A DNA stretch of 8,581 bases from JALORV01 sp035255845 (GCA_035255845.1 DATEZE010000164.1:1-8581), one strand, 5' to 3'. Shown: positions 1 to 7,323, counted from the first letter of the stretch. Made by a program: numbers and translations. Notes: generated from the sequence alone by a model not told the origin.

Positions 1-465
1 GGTCTCGGAAACCAGCCGAGGAATTTCGGCGGTCGCGTCGCCGACCAGCACGTGCCGCTCGGCGCCCGCGGGCAGCGGCGGGTCGCTCAGCACGCCGCTG
101 AAGGCGCGCAAGTTGGTGCCGCCGAGCAGACCGCGCGTCAGCGTGAACACGCTCGATTCGCGCAGCCAGTGCGCGTCCCTGCGCGGGACATCGATGACAA
201 TCCGCGTCGAGCCGTCTGCGGCCAGTTCGATGGCGCGGACACGGCCGATCGGAAAGCCGGCGAATGTCAGGTCCATGCCGACGGTGACACCCTCGGCGTC
301 GTCCGACAGCAGCACCAGTCGCTGGGAGGGATCGAACACACCGCGTGCGTAGAGCAGATACGCCGCTGACGCGGCGACCAGCAGCACGAGGAGTCCCACC
401 AGCAGCGCGGCGCGGAATTCCAGCGATTCTGAGGCTTGCGGCGCAGGTGTCGGTTGCTCGTTCAA
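1..465 (-). CDS. MCE-domain (MlaD-like) lipid transport protein, 3' part missing
   Basis: This is the N-terminal 155 codons of an MCE/MlaD-family protein; the frame is open to the left edge, so the C-terminus lies outside. I translated it by hand from a TTG start. A short cytoplasmic N-terminus (about residues 1-17) is followed by one membrane helix (about 18-40, rich in L, V and A) and then the MCE domain. The domain is visible as VLLSDDAEGVTVGMDL, then FAGFPIGRV, then a stretch containing SSVFTLTRGLLGG and FSGVLSDPPLPAGAE. MCE proteins are anchored in the inner membrane, oligomerise in the periplasm and carry lipids between membranes together with an MlaE permease and an MlaF ATPase. The permease gene ends 11 bp upstream. 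The TTG is chosen because a GAGG lies about nine bases upstream, overlapping the permease stop codon, which suggests translational coupling. No ATG or GTG lies in frame between that TTG and an upstream stop codon. The family call is firm; the substrate is unknown. Confidence 0.88.
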   Translation of the reverse strand, partial: MNEQPTPAPQASESLEFRAALLVGLLVLLVAASAAYLLYARGVFDPSQRLVLLSDDAEGVTVGMDLTFAGFPIGRVRAIELAADGSTRIVIDVPRRDAHWLRESSVFTLTRGLLGGTNLRAFSGVLSDPPLPAGAERHVLVGDATAEIPRLVSET

Positions 466-475
466 CGTCTGTGCC

Positions 476-1291
476 TCAGAGGTAATTGCCCACGAGCGAG
501 GCGATTTCGATTAGCAGGATCGCGGAAAACAGCCGCACCAGGCCGCGCAGCTCGGCACTCGTGCGCCGGCGAGGCTTGGGACGATCGTAGAGGACCGACG
601 CGATCGGAATCAACCCTACTGCAAGACTCAGGCCCAGTGTTTTCAGTGTGAAGATCAGCGACAGCGTCGGGCTGAACACACGGCCGAACGTTCGTGTGTA
701 GCTTGCGAATCCGCCCGCCGTCAAGCCATGGACCCAGAGGTACGCCAGCACCGCCGCGACAACGCAGCTGACAGCCGCCAGCAGCATCACCGAGAACATT
801 CCAGATACGACGCGCGGCAGAATCTCGCTCCGCAGCGGCGCGGCGCTGTCGGCCGGCCGCACATCGAAGCCGCCACCAGCTTGCAGTGCCGCGACTTCTG
901 CCGCGTTCGGCAACGCGCACCGCAGCGCGACGAACATCGCGGCGGTCAGAGGGATCAGTTCGAGCACGAGGACTCGCACGACCATTTCAAGAGCAAATCG
1001 CGACAACCCATAGCTCACCGACGTCACGACGACGATATGGATGATCACGAGGCTGATGATCGACGACAGCAGCGTGAACCAGACCAGGACTGGCGCCGTG
1101 TCCTCGACCAGACGATGGGCCAGCGCGACTCGACTGGGCCCCCGATAACTGGACGGCGACAGCGCGAGCACGAGCAGCCTGGCGCTGAACATCAGGATCG
1201 CGTGCCACCCGGCAAACCATTCGAGTACGGAGCGTCGAAGCCCGGCGAGCACGCCCGATGAGGAAGTCAGCGATGTCATCGGAGCGATCAT
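476..1291 (-). CDS. MlaE-family ABC transporter permease, divergent
   Basis: The protein has 271 residues, close to the usual 255-270 of MlaE permeases. About five hydrophobic stretches are visible: roughly residues 66-90, 103-124, 158-187, 209-235 and 250-270. From memory it lines up with E. coli MlaE at LVLELIPLTAAMFVALR (MlaE LLRELGPVVAALLFAGR), at LPRVVSGMFSVMLLAAV (SPRFWAGVISLPLLTVI), at the LK...IASVLYD segment and at the extreme C-terminus. MlaE is the inner-membrane permease of MCE lipid-transport complexes, and the MCE gene follows directly. One oddity: the usual conserved segment with a Glu-Gln pair before the PLR/PRV region reads AALQAGGGFD here (about residues 134-143), so the Glu-Gln is replaced by glycines. 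This segment normally faces the ATPase. The start is uncertain. The ATG at 1291 and a second ATG at 1279 both lack a clear Shine-Dalgarno sequence, and a hairpin sits just upstream of the first. Confidence 0.82.
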   Translation of the reverse strand: MIAPMTSLTSSSGVLAGLRRSVLEWFAGWHAILMFSARLLVLALSPSSYRGPSRVALAHRLVEDTAPVLVWFTLLSSIISLVIIHIVVVTSVSYGLSRFALEMVVRVLVLELIPLTAAMFVALRCALPNAAEVAALQAGGGFDVRPADSAAPLRSEILPRVVSGMFSVMLLAAVSCVVAAVLAYLWVHGLTAGGFASYTRTFGRVFSPTLSLIFTLKTLGLSLAVGLIPIASVLYDRPKPRRRTSAELRGLVRLFSAILLIEIASLVGNYL

Positions 1292-1299
1292 AGGGGCGC

Positions 1300-1317
1300 G
1301 CGCTGAAGGTCCAGCGC
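1300..1317 (-). repeat. Hairpin between exporter and MlaE-like genes
   Basis: In the 37-bp gap between the exporter stop and the permease start there is a perfect 6-bp stem (GCGCTG at 1300-1305, CAGCGC at 1312-1317) around a 6-base loop. It can be lengthened by further G-C pairs with 1293-1296 if two bases are bulged out. There is no T-run on either side, so it does not look like an intrinsic terminator. It lies immediately before the annotated ATG of the permease gene, where a ribosome binding site would be expected. Confidence 0.5.
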
Positions 1318-1328
1318 CCGGCGTTCGT

Positions 1329-3110
1329 TCATGCGGCGAACTGCAGCGCCGCGAGACGACCGTAGAGCCCGCCGCGCGCGATCAACTCAGCATGCTTCCC
1401 GGCGTCGACGACGCGCCCATGGTCGATGACGAAGATACGATCGACGCGCTGGACCGTCGCGAGTCGATGCGCGATGACGATCGTCGTGCGGCCGCGCATC
1501 GCTGCTTCGAGCGCCAATTGCACGGCGCGCTCGCTTTCCGCGTCGAGCGCTGAAGTCGCCTCGTCGAGTAGCAGCAGGGGCGCATCCTTCAGGATCGCGC
1601 GCGCGATCGCGAGGCGTTGCCGCTGTCCTCCCGACAGCCTCAACCCGCGCTCGCCGACCTCGGTTTCGTAGCGCTCGGGCAGGCGCTGAACGAACTCGTC
1701 GACGTGCGCGGCGCGCGCCGCGGCCAGCGCGTCGGCCGCGCTGGCATCGCGCCTGCCGTAGCGGATGTTCTCCAGCACCGAACCCGAGAAGACCACGGCG
1801 TCCTGCGGCACGACTGCGATGTGGCAGCGCAGGTCATCGAGCGAAACCGCGCGTATGTCGACGTCGTTCAGTCGCAGCGCCCCGGCATCGATGTCGTAGA
1901 AGCGCTGCAGCAGCTGGAAGAACGTGCTCTTGCCGGCGCCCGAGGCACCGACCAACGCGACGGTCTGTCCCGGTTCGATCGCGAGCGAAAGTTCACGCAA
2001 CACCGGCTGCTGCGGCCGCGACGGATAGTAGAAGCTGACGTGTGCGAACTCGACGCGCAACCCGCGCGCGGAGGCGGGGAGCGGCGCTGCCTGCTGCGGC
2101 GATATGACCGGCGACTGAGCCTGCAGCAGCTCGATCAGCCGTTCGGTTGCTCCCGCGGCGCGCAGCAACTCGCCCCAGACCTCGGCCAGCACCGCCACCG
2201 AACTGGCCACCACCATGATGTACAGCGCTGTCTGACTCAGCTGGCCTGCGCTGATATGCCCGGCCAATACCGACTGCACGCCGCCGTACAGGCCATACAG
2301 CAGCGAACCGAAGACGCCGACGATGAGAAACGCGGTCAGCAGCGCCCGCGTGCCGGTGCGCCGGATCGAGGTGGCGAAGGCACGCTCGTTCGCATCCGAG
2401 AAGCGCTGCGTTTCCGCCGCCTCCTGCGTATAGCTCTGCACCACCGGCACTGCGTTCAACACTTCACCAGCGATTGCGCTCGAGTCGGCGATGCGGTCCT
2501 GGCTCGCCCGTGACAGCCGGCGAACGCGTCCCCCGATCAGCATCGCGGGTGCTACGACCAGCGCGATGATGCCGACGACCGTCAGCATCAGCCTCGGGCT
2601 GGTCGCGATCAGCATCGCGATGCCGCCGACGAACAACACGCTACTGCGCAGGCCCATCGAAATGCTCGAGCCCACCGCGTTCTGAATCACTACAGTGTCG
2701 GTCGTCAGCCGCGACAGTACTTCGCCGGTCTTGAGCGTTTCGAAGAACTGCGGGCTTTGAGTCAGCACGTGGGCGTAGACGGCCTGCCTGAGATCCGCGG
2801 TCACCCGCTCGCCGATCCACGTCACCATGAAAAACCGCGCGGCGGTGAAGATTCCGAGCGCGGCTGCCACGGCGAAGAGTGCGCCGAAATAGCCACGGAT
2901 TGCGACCAACTTCTCGCCGACTCCGCTGCCGCCGGGAAGCGCAATCCCATGGTCCACCAGCAGTCGCACCGCGTAAGGCAGCGCCAACGTGCTGGCGGCA
3001 GCGAGCATGAGGAAAAGCAGCGCCAGTGTTACCTGGCGCTTGTACGGGGCGACGAAAGGAAGCAGGCCGCGCAGCGGCCCCAGGCGGCGAGGCGCGGGCG
3101 CGTCAGCCAC
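1329..3110 (-). CDS. MsbA-type ABC exporter half-transporter (fused TMD-NBD)
   Basis: The 593-residue protein has the usual length and domain order of homodimeric ABC exporters of the MsbA/BmrA type: a six-helix transmembrane domain (about residues 20-320), then a nucleotide-binding domain (about 350-593). All nucleotide-binding motifs look intact: an aromatic A-loop (YYPSRP near 361-366), Walker A GASGAGKST (388-396), Q-loop Gln436 (VPQD), signature LSGGQ (493-497), Walker B LLLLDE (512-517), and a switch histidine in IAHRLAT (His548). Such proteins use ATP to export hydrophobic or amphipathic compounds, including lipids and drugs, from the inner membrane. The substrate cannot be told from sequence. 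Because lpxK is not adjacent, I do not call this the essential lipid A flippase. The start is GTG at 3110; GGTGAG at 3116-3121 serves as ribosome binding site and overlaps the stop of the MAPEG gene. The MlaE-like permease gene follows after 37 bp. Confidence 0.93.
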   Translation of the reverse strand: MADAPAPRRLGPLRGLLPFVAPYKRQVTLALLFLMLAAASTLALPYAVRLLVDHGIALPGGSGVGEKLVAIRGYFGALFAVAAALGIFTAARFFMVTWIGERVTADLRQAVYAHVLTQSPQFFETLKTGEVLSRLTTDTVVIQNAVGSSISMGLRSSVLFVGGIAMLIATSPRLMLTVVGIIALVVAPAMLIGGRVRRLSRASQDRIADSSAIAGEVLNAVPVVQSYTQEAAETQRFSDANERAFATSIRRTGTRALLTAFLIVGVFGSLLYGLYGGVQSVLAGHISAGQLSQTALYIMVVASSVAVLAEVWGELLRAAGATERLIELLQAQSPVISPQQAAPLPASARGLRVEFAHVSFYYPSRPQQPVLRELSLAIEPGQTVALVGASGAGKSTFFQLLQRFYDIDAGALRLNDVDIRAVSLDDLRCHIAVVPQDAVVFSGSVLENIRYGRRDASAADALAAARAAHVDEFVQRLPERYETEVGERGLRLSGGQRQRLAIARAILKDAPLLLLDEATSALDAESERAVQLALEAAMRGRTTIVIAHRLATVQRVDRIFVIDHGRVVDAGKHAELIARGGLYGRLAALQFAA

Positions 3111-3115
3111 TCGCG

Positions 3116-3121
3116 CTCACC
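3116..3121 (-). promoter_or_regulatory. Ribosome binding site of the exporter gene, overlapping the MAPEG stop
   Basis: On the minus strand GGTGAG is followed by five bases and then the GTG start of the exporter. The TGA inside it is the stop codon of the MAPEG gene. This decides the GTG start and implies that ribosomes finishing the MAPEG gene can start the exporter. Confidence 0.6.
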
Positions 3122-3515
3122 ACAGCGGCGAGGTCAGTAAACCCCATGCCGCGAGCACCATTAACGCGCCCCATGCGATGCTCGCGATGACGAATGGCGT
3201 GCCGCGGTCGCTTGGGTTGCGCGGGTATGCGAACGCATACCAGATGCGAGCCACGACCCACACCGCTCCGATCGCCGCGGCAATGCGCGGACTGAAGTAG
3301 ATCGACGCCAGCCACAGCGCCGGCAGGAAGATCACCGCGTTTTCCAGGGTATTCATCTGCACGCGGAATGTGCGCTCGAACTCTTCCGGCCCGGTCGTCG
3401 CCGGCGCCTGGACTTTGTGACGGCCGCGCGCGACAGCGACAAGCCATGCGCAACCGAAGAGCAGCAACAGCGTGGCCAGCGTGATCAGCGCGGGCCAATG
3501 CAGCGTCGTTCCCAT
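3117..3515 (-). CDS. MAPEG family membrane protein
   Basis: This small integral membrane protein of 132 residues is the normal size for MAPEG (membrane-associated proteins in eicosanoid and glutathione metabolism). Four hydrophobic segments are visible at about residues 8-29, 55-75, 77-96 and 108-128. The family signature lies at the start of the second helix: EEFERTFRVQMNTLENAVIF, with Glu47-Arg48, Arg51, Asn55 and Glu58-Asn59, the positions that in characterised members help bind glutathione. Bacterial members are mostly uncharacterised; some show glutathione transferase or peroxidase activity. The ATG start is well supported by GGAGG at 3520-3524, four bases upstream. The gene sits 6 bp before the exporter gene. 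A glutathione-dependent step acting on a lipophilic compound that the exporter then removes is possible, but this is inference. The family call is firm; the enzymatic role is unknown. Confidence 0.9.
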   Translation of the reverse strand: MGTTLHWPALITLATLLLLFGCAWLVAVARGRHKVQAPATTGPEEFERTFRVQMNTLENAVIFLPALWLASIYFSPRIAAAIGAVWVVARIWYAFAYPRNPSDRGTPFVIASIAWGALMVLAAWGLLTSPLW

Positions 3516-3519
3516 GGGA

Positions 3520-3524
3520 CCTCC
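3520..3524 (-). promoter_or_regulatory. Strong Shine-Dalgarno of the MAPEG gene
   Basis: GGAGG on the minus strand, four bases before the ATG. It is the clearest ribosome binding site in the window and fixes the MAPEG start. Confidence 0.75.
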
Positions 3525-3579
3525 AGCAATCCGGCCGCGGATCGTAGCTCGTTCGTGCTGCGCCTGCGGTCGCGGCCGA

Positions 3580-4656
3580 TCACAGCCTCATCGGGGCAAC
3601 GTAGCCGGTCATCTCGAGATAGCCTCGGCCGACCCGACGGCCGGACTGCAGCAGCTCGCTTGCACCTTCCCAGTAGACGGCGCCGGCGGAAGCGCGCGAA
3701 TCGAGTTCCTGGTCGTTCATCAGCGGCTGCGTCTCGAACACCAGTTCGCCGATCGTGATCCGCCGCGCCACCGGATAGGCCGCGCCGGTGCGCGGGGAGC
3801 GCCAGTTGGCCCGCGTTTCGAAGCGGACCTCGTCCGAACCGAACGTTCGAACCGAGCCGCCGTCGGCGCGCAGCGATGCATAGCGATAGATCGCCGAGCC
3901 GGGCGTCACAGGGCGGATCTCGAAGGCGGTCAGCGCGCTGCCGTCATCGAGGTTCATGCCAATCCAGTCCCATCCGGCCGCCTTCGGGTCGAGCACGCTG
4001 CTCGACCACTCGTGGTCGAGCCAGCCGCGTCCGCGGTAGCTGCTGGCGCTGGCGCCGAACCGCAGCGTCGCCTCGATCGCAAGCTGCGGTTGGCTGTAGT
4101 AGTAGCTCGCCTGTTCCGGCCGGGGTCCCTTCTGCGAAAAGCCGTCGCGTCCCTGCAGCAGCAGAGGCTGAGTCGGGATCGCCGTGAACTGCAACTCGAA
4201 GCCGCGCGCGGGGATCGTCGCCAGGTACCGACCCGACGCTGCATCGCGCGCGAAGCGCCAGCGGTCGAGACGCAGGTCAGTGTCCAAAGTCGACGCCTCG
4301 ACCTGTCCCGGCAGCGCACGCTGAATCCGCTCGTCGTGGAGCAGCGCGCCGCGCGCCGGATCGGCGATCGCGGCATGAGCGATCGTCAGCTGCTCGGCGC
4401 TGAAGCGGCTGCCGCGCGCAACGATCGGTGTCCGGACACGGAAGAACGTCAGCTGGAAGCCGAGCGAATCGCGCCCGGCCGCGTCGAGCCAGCCGGTGAG
4501 ATACCACCACTCGGTTCGATACTCCGGATGTGCGCCGTGGTCGCGCGGAAAGACGAGGGGTCGCGGCGTCACAGGCGCGTATTCCACCTGCGCCTGCACC
4601 GCGCGGGCCAGCGGCAGCGCACCGGCCAGCAAAAGCGCGTGTCGACGACTCAGCAC
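3580..4656 (-). CDS. Exported AttH/CrtC-like lipocalin-fold protein
   Basis: The 358-residue protein belongs to the family annotated as predicted secreted hydrolase, AttH or CrtC-like (COG5621). Family hallmarks are EWWYLTGWL in a longer HPEYRTEWWY block (residues 43-52), SYYYSQPQL (184-192), GWLDHEWSS (211-219), GWDWIGMNLDDG (228-239) and GRGYLEMTGY (343-352). The one structure I recall for this family (Nitrosomonas NE1406) is a double lipocalin-like barrel suggested to bind lipid. The CrtC relatives hydrate carotenoids, so an enzymatic role is also possible. Residues 1-22 form a signal peptide with an arginine pair (SRRHALLL) and a likely cleavage after AVQA; the twin arginine makes Tat export conceivable. 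The start is GTG at 4656, supported by GGAG at 4662-4665 with five bases between. It follows the ATPase and FtsX-like permease genes, the same association as attE-attF-attG-attH, so it is probably the periplasmic or surface partner of that transporter. Confidence 0.88.
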   Translation of the reverse strand: MLSRRHALLLAGALPLARAVQAQVEYAPVTPRPLVFPRDHGAHPEYRTEWWYLTGWLDAAGRDSLGFQLTFFRVRTPIVARGSRFSAEQLTIAHAAIADPARGALLHDERIQRALPGQVEASTLDTDLRLDRWRFARDAASGRYLATIPARGFELQFTAIPTQPLLLQGRDGFSQKGPRPEQASYYYSQPQLAIEATLRFGASASSYRGRGWLDHEWSSSVLDPKAAGWDWIGMNLDDGSALTAFEIRPVTPGSAIYRYASLRADGGSVRTFGSDEVRFETRANWRSPRTGAAYPVARRITIGELVFETQPLMNDQELDSRASAGAVYWEGASELLQSGRRVGRGYLEMTGYVAPMRL

Positions 4657-4684
4657 CGCAACTCCGCCTTTGGAAACTCGTGAG

Positions 4685-4743
4685 CCCTTTTAGCCGCATG
4701 CCTGCGGCGCACCGCGGACACGACCGGTCGAAGATTAAAAGGG
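4685..4743 (-). repeat. Nested inverted repeats in the gap before the AttH-like gene
   Basis: The 120-bp gap at 4657-4776 contains a perfect 8-bp outer inverted repeat (CCCTTTTA at 4685-4692, TAAAAGGG at 4736-4743). Directly against one outer arm sits a perfect 6-bp hairpin (GCCGCA 4693-4698, loop 4699-4702, TGCGGC 4703-4708). A 10-bp palindrome CGACCGGTCG lies at 4721-4730. In the minus-strand transcript this could fold as a closing stem enclosing one clear hairpin, with the ribosome binding site of the AttH-like gene about 20 bases downstream. No T-run follows the hairpin, so an intrinsic terminator is not supported. The element could be a translational control, an RNA-processing site or a regulator-binding site. 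Confidence 0.5.
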
Positions 4744-4776
4744 GCGCGAAGCCGGGCCGGAAGAACCATGCCTCGC

Positions 4777-7323
4777 CTACCAGTCTTCGCTCACGGCGCG
4801 GATGGCGTCGACTGACGCCGCGCGGCGACCGGCGAGCAGCGCGGTCAGCGCCGCAGTGCCCAGCAGCGCGGCGATCAGTGCGAGGATCAGCCCGATTGGC
4901 ACGTGCAGTTCCATCGTCCAGTGAAACGACTGCGGGTTGACGACGTGGATCAGCACAAGGGCGACCGCCGCACCGATCGCGAGACCGCTCGCCACGCCGA
5001 GCGCGGTCACCAGCAGACCTTCGATCGCGAACTGCGCCAGGATCTGCGCGCGCGTCACACCCAGATGCCGCAGCATGCCGAACTCCTTCGTCCGTGCCAG
5101 CGCCTGGGCCGAGAACGTCGCCGCGATCCCGATGAGCCCGATCACGATCGCGGCGATCTCCAGCAGATACGTGACCGCGAAGCTGCGATCGAAGATGTCG
5201 AGGCTCAGCTTGCGAATGTCTCCCGGCTGCAGGAATTCGGTCTGCGCGCCGACATCGAGCTGGTCGCGCACCGCCTCGATGACATCGTTGGCGCGCGTCC
5301 CAGGTGCGAGCCACAGGGCGGCATCGGTGCGCGTCGTATCCCCGGTGATCCGCTCGTAGTCGCTGTCGCGCAGCGCGATGGCGCCTGTCTGACGCGCGTA
5401 GTCGCGCCAAACGCCGACGATCAGGAATTCATGCTCGGCGCCGGCGAGCGGGATGCGCAGCCGCTTTCCGGTCTCGACGCCATAAAGTTCCTGCAGCGCT
5501 TCGCTGATCCACGCTGGCGGCGGGTCCTGTGCGCTCCAATCGAGTGCGCGGCCCATCAGCGGCAGCGCCGGCCGCGCCGGATCAAAAGGGCGTATCACCA
5601 GCATGACGGGCGCGCGCTTCGGATCGAGCGACACGCGCGCAAAGCGCGAGAACTCGGCACGCTGCACGCCGGGTGCGGTGGCCAGCACGCGCTGGTCGTG
5701 CGCGGAGAAGTACGCGGTCGTCGTCGACTCACCGCGACTGCCGGCACGCGCGTACAAATCGGCCGGCAGCACCGCGGACAGCCACACGTCGAGCGATTGC
5801 CTGAAGCTCGTCACCATCGTCGCCATCGCAACCATCAGCGCGAAGCTGGCGACGACACCGGCCAGGCCGATCGCCGCCCCAGACGGCGCTTGCGCGAGCC
5901 TTGTCGTTGCACCGAGCCACGGAATGCTGCGGGTCACGCGACTCGCACGTCCGAGTCGCGCGAACACGGACTGCGCGAGGCGCGGCTGCAGCATGATCGC
6001 GCCGAGCAGCAGCAGCGCGATCGCGGTGTACCCCATGATCGGCAGCCCGCCGAGCGGCGGCAGCAATGCCGCGACTCCGCCCGCAGCAAGTACCGCCAGC
6101 GCCGGCCAGAACGCCGCGTCGAGAGGGCGTAGCGCATCGAATTCCGAGCCGGCCTTCAGCGCCAGCGCTGGTTCGACACGGGCCGCCTCGCGCGCCGGGG
6201 CCCAGCCGCCGGCGACAGCGGCGCAGACGCCGAGCACGAAGAACGCGATCGTCCAACCGGGATCGATCGACAGCCGTGCTTTCGTCCCGGCAAAGAACCC
6301 GCTCCCCAGGTCGCCGCCGAGCGCGGCCAGCGCCAGCGCTGCCAGGCCGATCCCAAGCGCGAGACCGAGGAGGCTGCCGATGATCCCGGCGGCGAGGGAT
6401 TCGACGACGAGCAGGCGCTGCAGTTCGCTCGAAGTGACGCCGCTGATGCGCAGGAACGCGAGTTCCGTGCGCCGCGCGACCACGCCCTGAGCCTGCAGCG
6501 AGAACACGAGGAAAGCACCGGTAAAAAGCGCCACCAGCGCGAGCACGTTGAGGTTGACCCGGTACGCACGCGAGACGTTGGAGACGCGCTGCGCCGACTC
6601 GTCGGGCGTCGTCAACGCCACACCCGGTGGCAGCAGTGCAGCGATCCTCTGGCGCGCTTCCGCGCCCGCACCTGCAGCGAGCTTGACGTCGATGCGATGC
6701 AGGCGCCCGATCTGGCCGAATCGCTCCTGCGCGGCACCGATGTCGAGTGCGGCCACTTCCTCGCCGGCGCGCGCACCTGGCAGCACCCCCGCAATGCGGA
6801 AGGTCTCGAGGCGCGGCCCGACCTGGAGCGAGAGGTTGTCGCCCGCCCGCAGCCCGAAGCGATCGAGTGCAGCCTGCGACAAGTACAGGCCATCTCCGAG
6901 CAGCCCGTACTGCCGCTCTGATGCCGCGGGCGCGCCGATCAGTGCCGGCGATAGCAGTGCCGCGCGAAACACGTCGACGCCGACGATGCGCAGCGTGGCG
7001 AGCCCCGCGGCCGACTTCGCCTGGCCCGGCACCGGCGCCTCGACCTCGACGATCGGACTGGCCACGTCGACTTCCGGCAGTGCCGCCACGCGTGCATACA
7101 GCGCCTCGTCGAAGCCCAGTCGGCCGCCGGTGATGGTGAGGTCAGACTGTCCCAGAACATGGCGCACGGCGCCCGAGAACTCGTCGAGCGCAGAGGCGTT
7201 GATCAGATTCACCGCATAGCCGAGCGCGACACCGACGGCGATCGCGATCACCTGCACCGTCGCACGCAGCGGATGCTGCCGCGCGTGTCCGCCGGACAGA
7301 TGCGCCAGCAGCCAGCCGATCAT
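4777..7323 (-). CDS. FtsX-like ABC permease with two FtsX units (AttFG/YbbP type)
   Basis: From the chosen start the protein has 848 residues. It contains two consecutive FtsX/MacB-type units. The first has one helix (about 22-42), a periplasmic domain (about 45-255) and three helices (about 258-280, 305-335, 357-377). Two linking helices (about 405-445) follow. The second unit has a helix (about 483-505), a periplasmic domain (510-715) and three helices (718-740, 765-792, 808-832). The duplication is visible in ARRTELAFLRISGVTSSELQ and LARTKEFGMLRHLGVTRAQI, each placed after the second helix of its unit. This family works with LolD/MacB-type ATPases, extracting lipids or moving substrates in the periplasm by mechanotransmission rather than by classical translocation. 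The start is ATG at 7323, not the farther-upstream in-frame codon at 7368: it overlaps the ATPase stop in ATGA and has GGAG seven bases upstream (7331-7334). The ATPase and permease are therefore translationally coupled. The substrate is unknown. Confidence 0.92.
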   Translation of the reverse strand: MIGWLLAHLSGGHARQHPLRATVQVIAIAVGVALGYAVNLINASALDEFSGAVRHVLGQSDLTITGGRLGFDEALYARVAALPEVDVASPIVEVEAPVPGQAKSAAGLATLRIVGVDVFRAALLSPALIGAPAASERQYGLLGDGLYLSQAALDRFGLRAGDNLSLQVGPRLETFRIAGVLPGARAGEEVAALDIGAAQERFGQIGRLHRIDVKLAAGAGAEARQRIAALLPPGVALTTPDESAQRVSNVSRAYRVNLNVLALVALFTGAFLVFSLQAQGVVARRTELAFLRISGVTSSELQRLLVVESLAAGIIGSLLGLALGIGLAALALAALGGDLGSGFFAGTKARLSIDPGWTIAFFVLGVCAAVAGGWAPAREAARVEPALALKAGSEFDALRPLDAAFWPALAVLAAGGVAALLPPLGGLPIMGYTAIALLLLGAIMLQPRLAQSVFARLGRASRVTRSIPWLGATTRLAQAPSGAAIGLAGVVASFALMVAMATMVTSFRQSLDVWLSAVLPADLYARAGSRGESTTTAYFSAHDQRVLATAPGVQRAEFSRFARVSLDPKRAPVMLVIRPFDPARPALPLMGRALDWSAQDPPPAWISEALQELYGVETGKRLRIPLAGAEHEFLIVGVWRDYARQTGAIALRDSDYERITGDTTRTDAALWLAPGTRANDVIEAVRDQLDVGAQTEFLQPGDIRKLSLDIFDRSFAVTYLLEIAAIVIGLIGIAATFSAQALARTKEFGMLRHLGVTRAQILAQFAIEGLLVTALGVASGLAIGAAVALVLIHVVNPQSFHWTMELHVPIGLILALIAALLGTAALTALLAGRRAASVDAIRAVSEDW

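Noticed and set aside
1617..2513. 298-codon open frame on the plus strand inside the exporter gene
   Set aside because: Antisense to the intact ABC exporter motifs; no recognisable protein features.
3532..3578. Inverted repeat (8-bp arms at 3532-3539 and 3571-3578) between the AttH-like and MAPEG genes as a terminator
   Set aside because: The loop would be 31 bases and there is no T-run. Repeats made only of G and C are expected by chance in this composition.
3472..4683. 403-codon open frame on the plus strand, opposite the MAPEG and AttH-like genes
   Set aside because: Low-complexity, arginine- and alanine-rich translation with no recognisable domain. It is antisense to genes with clear family motifs, as expected for GC-rich DNA.
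4741..4770. GC-rich stretch followed by TTTT on the minus strand after the permease gene as an intrinsic terminator
   Set aside because: No stem longer than about three pairs precedes the T-run, and the Ts are only four long.
4277..5410. 377-codon open frame on the minus strand spanning the permease end and the AttH-like start
   Set aside because: It runs out of frame through two well-supported genes and the structured gap between them, and its translation is arginine- and alanine-rich without motifs.
4903..6132. 409-codon open frame on the plus strand inside the permease gene
   Set aside because: The product is rich in R, H, Q and D with no hydrophobic or family pattern; it is a shadow of the FtsX-like permease frame.
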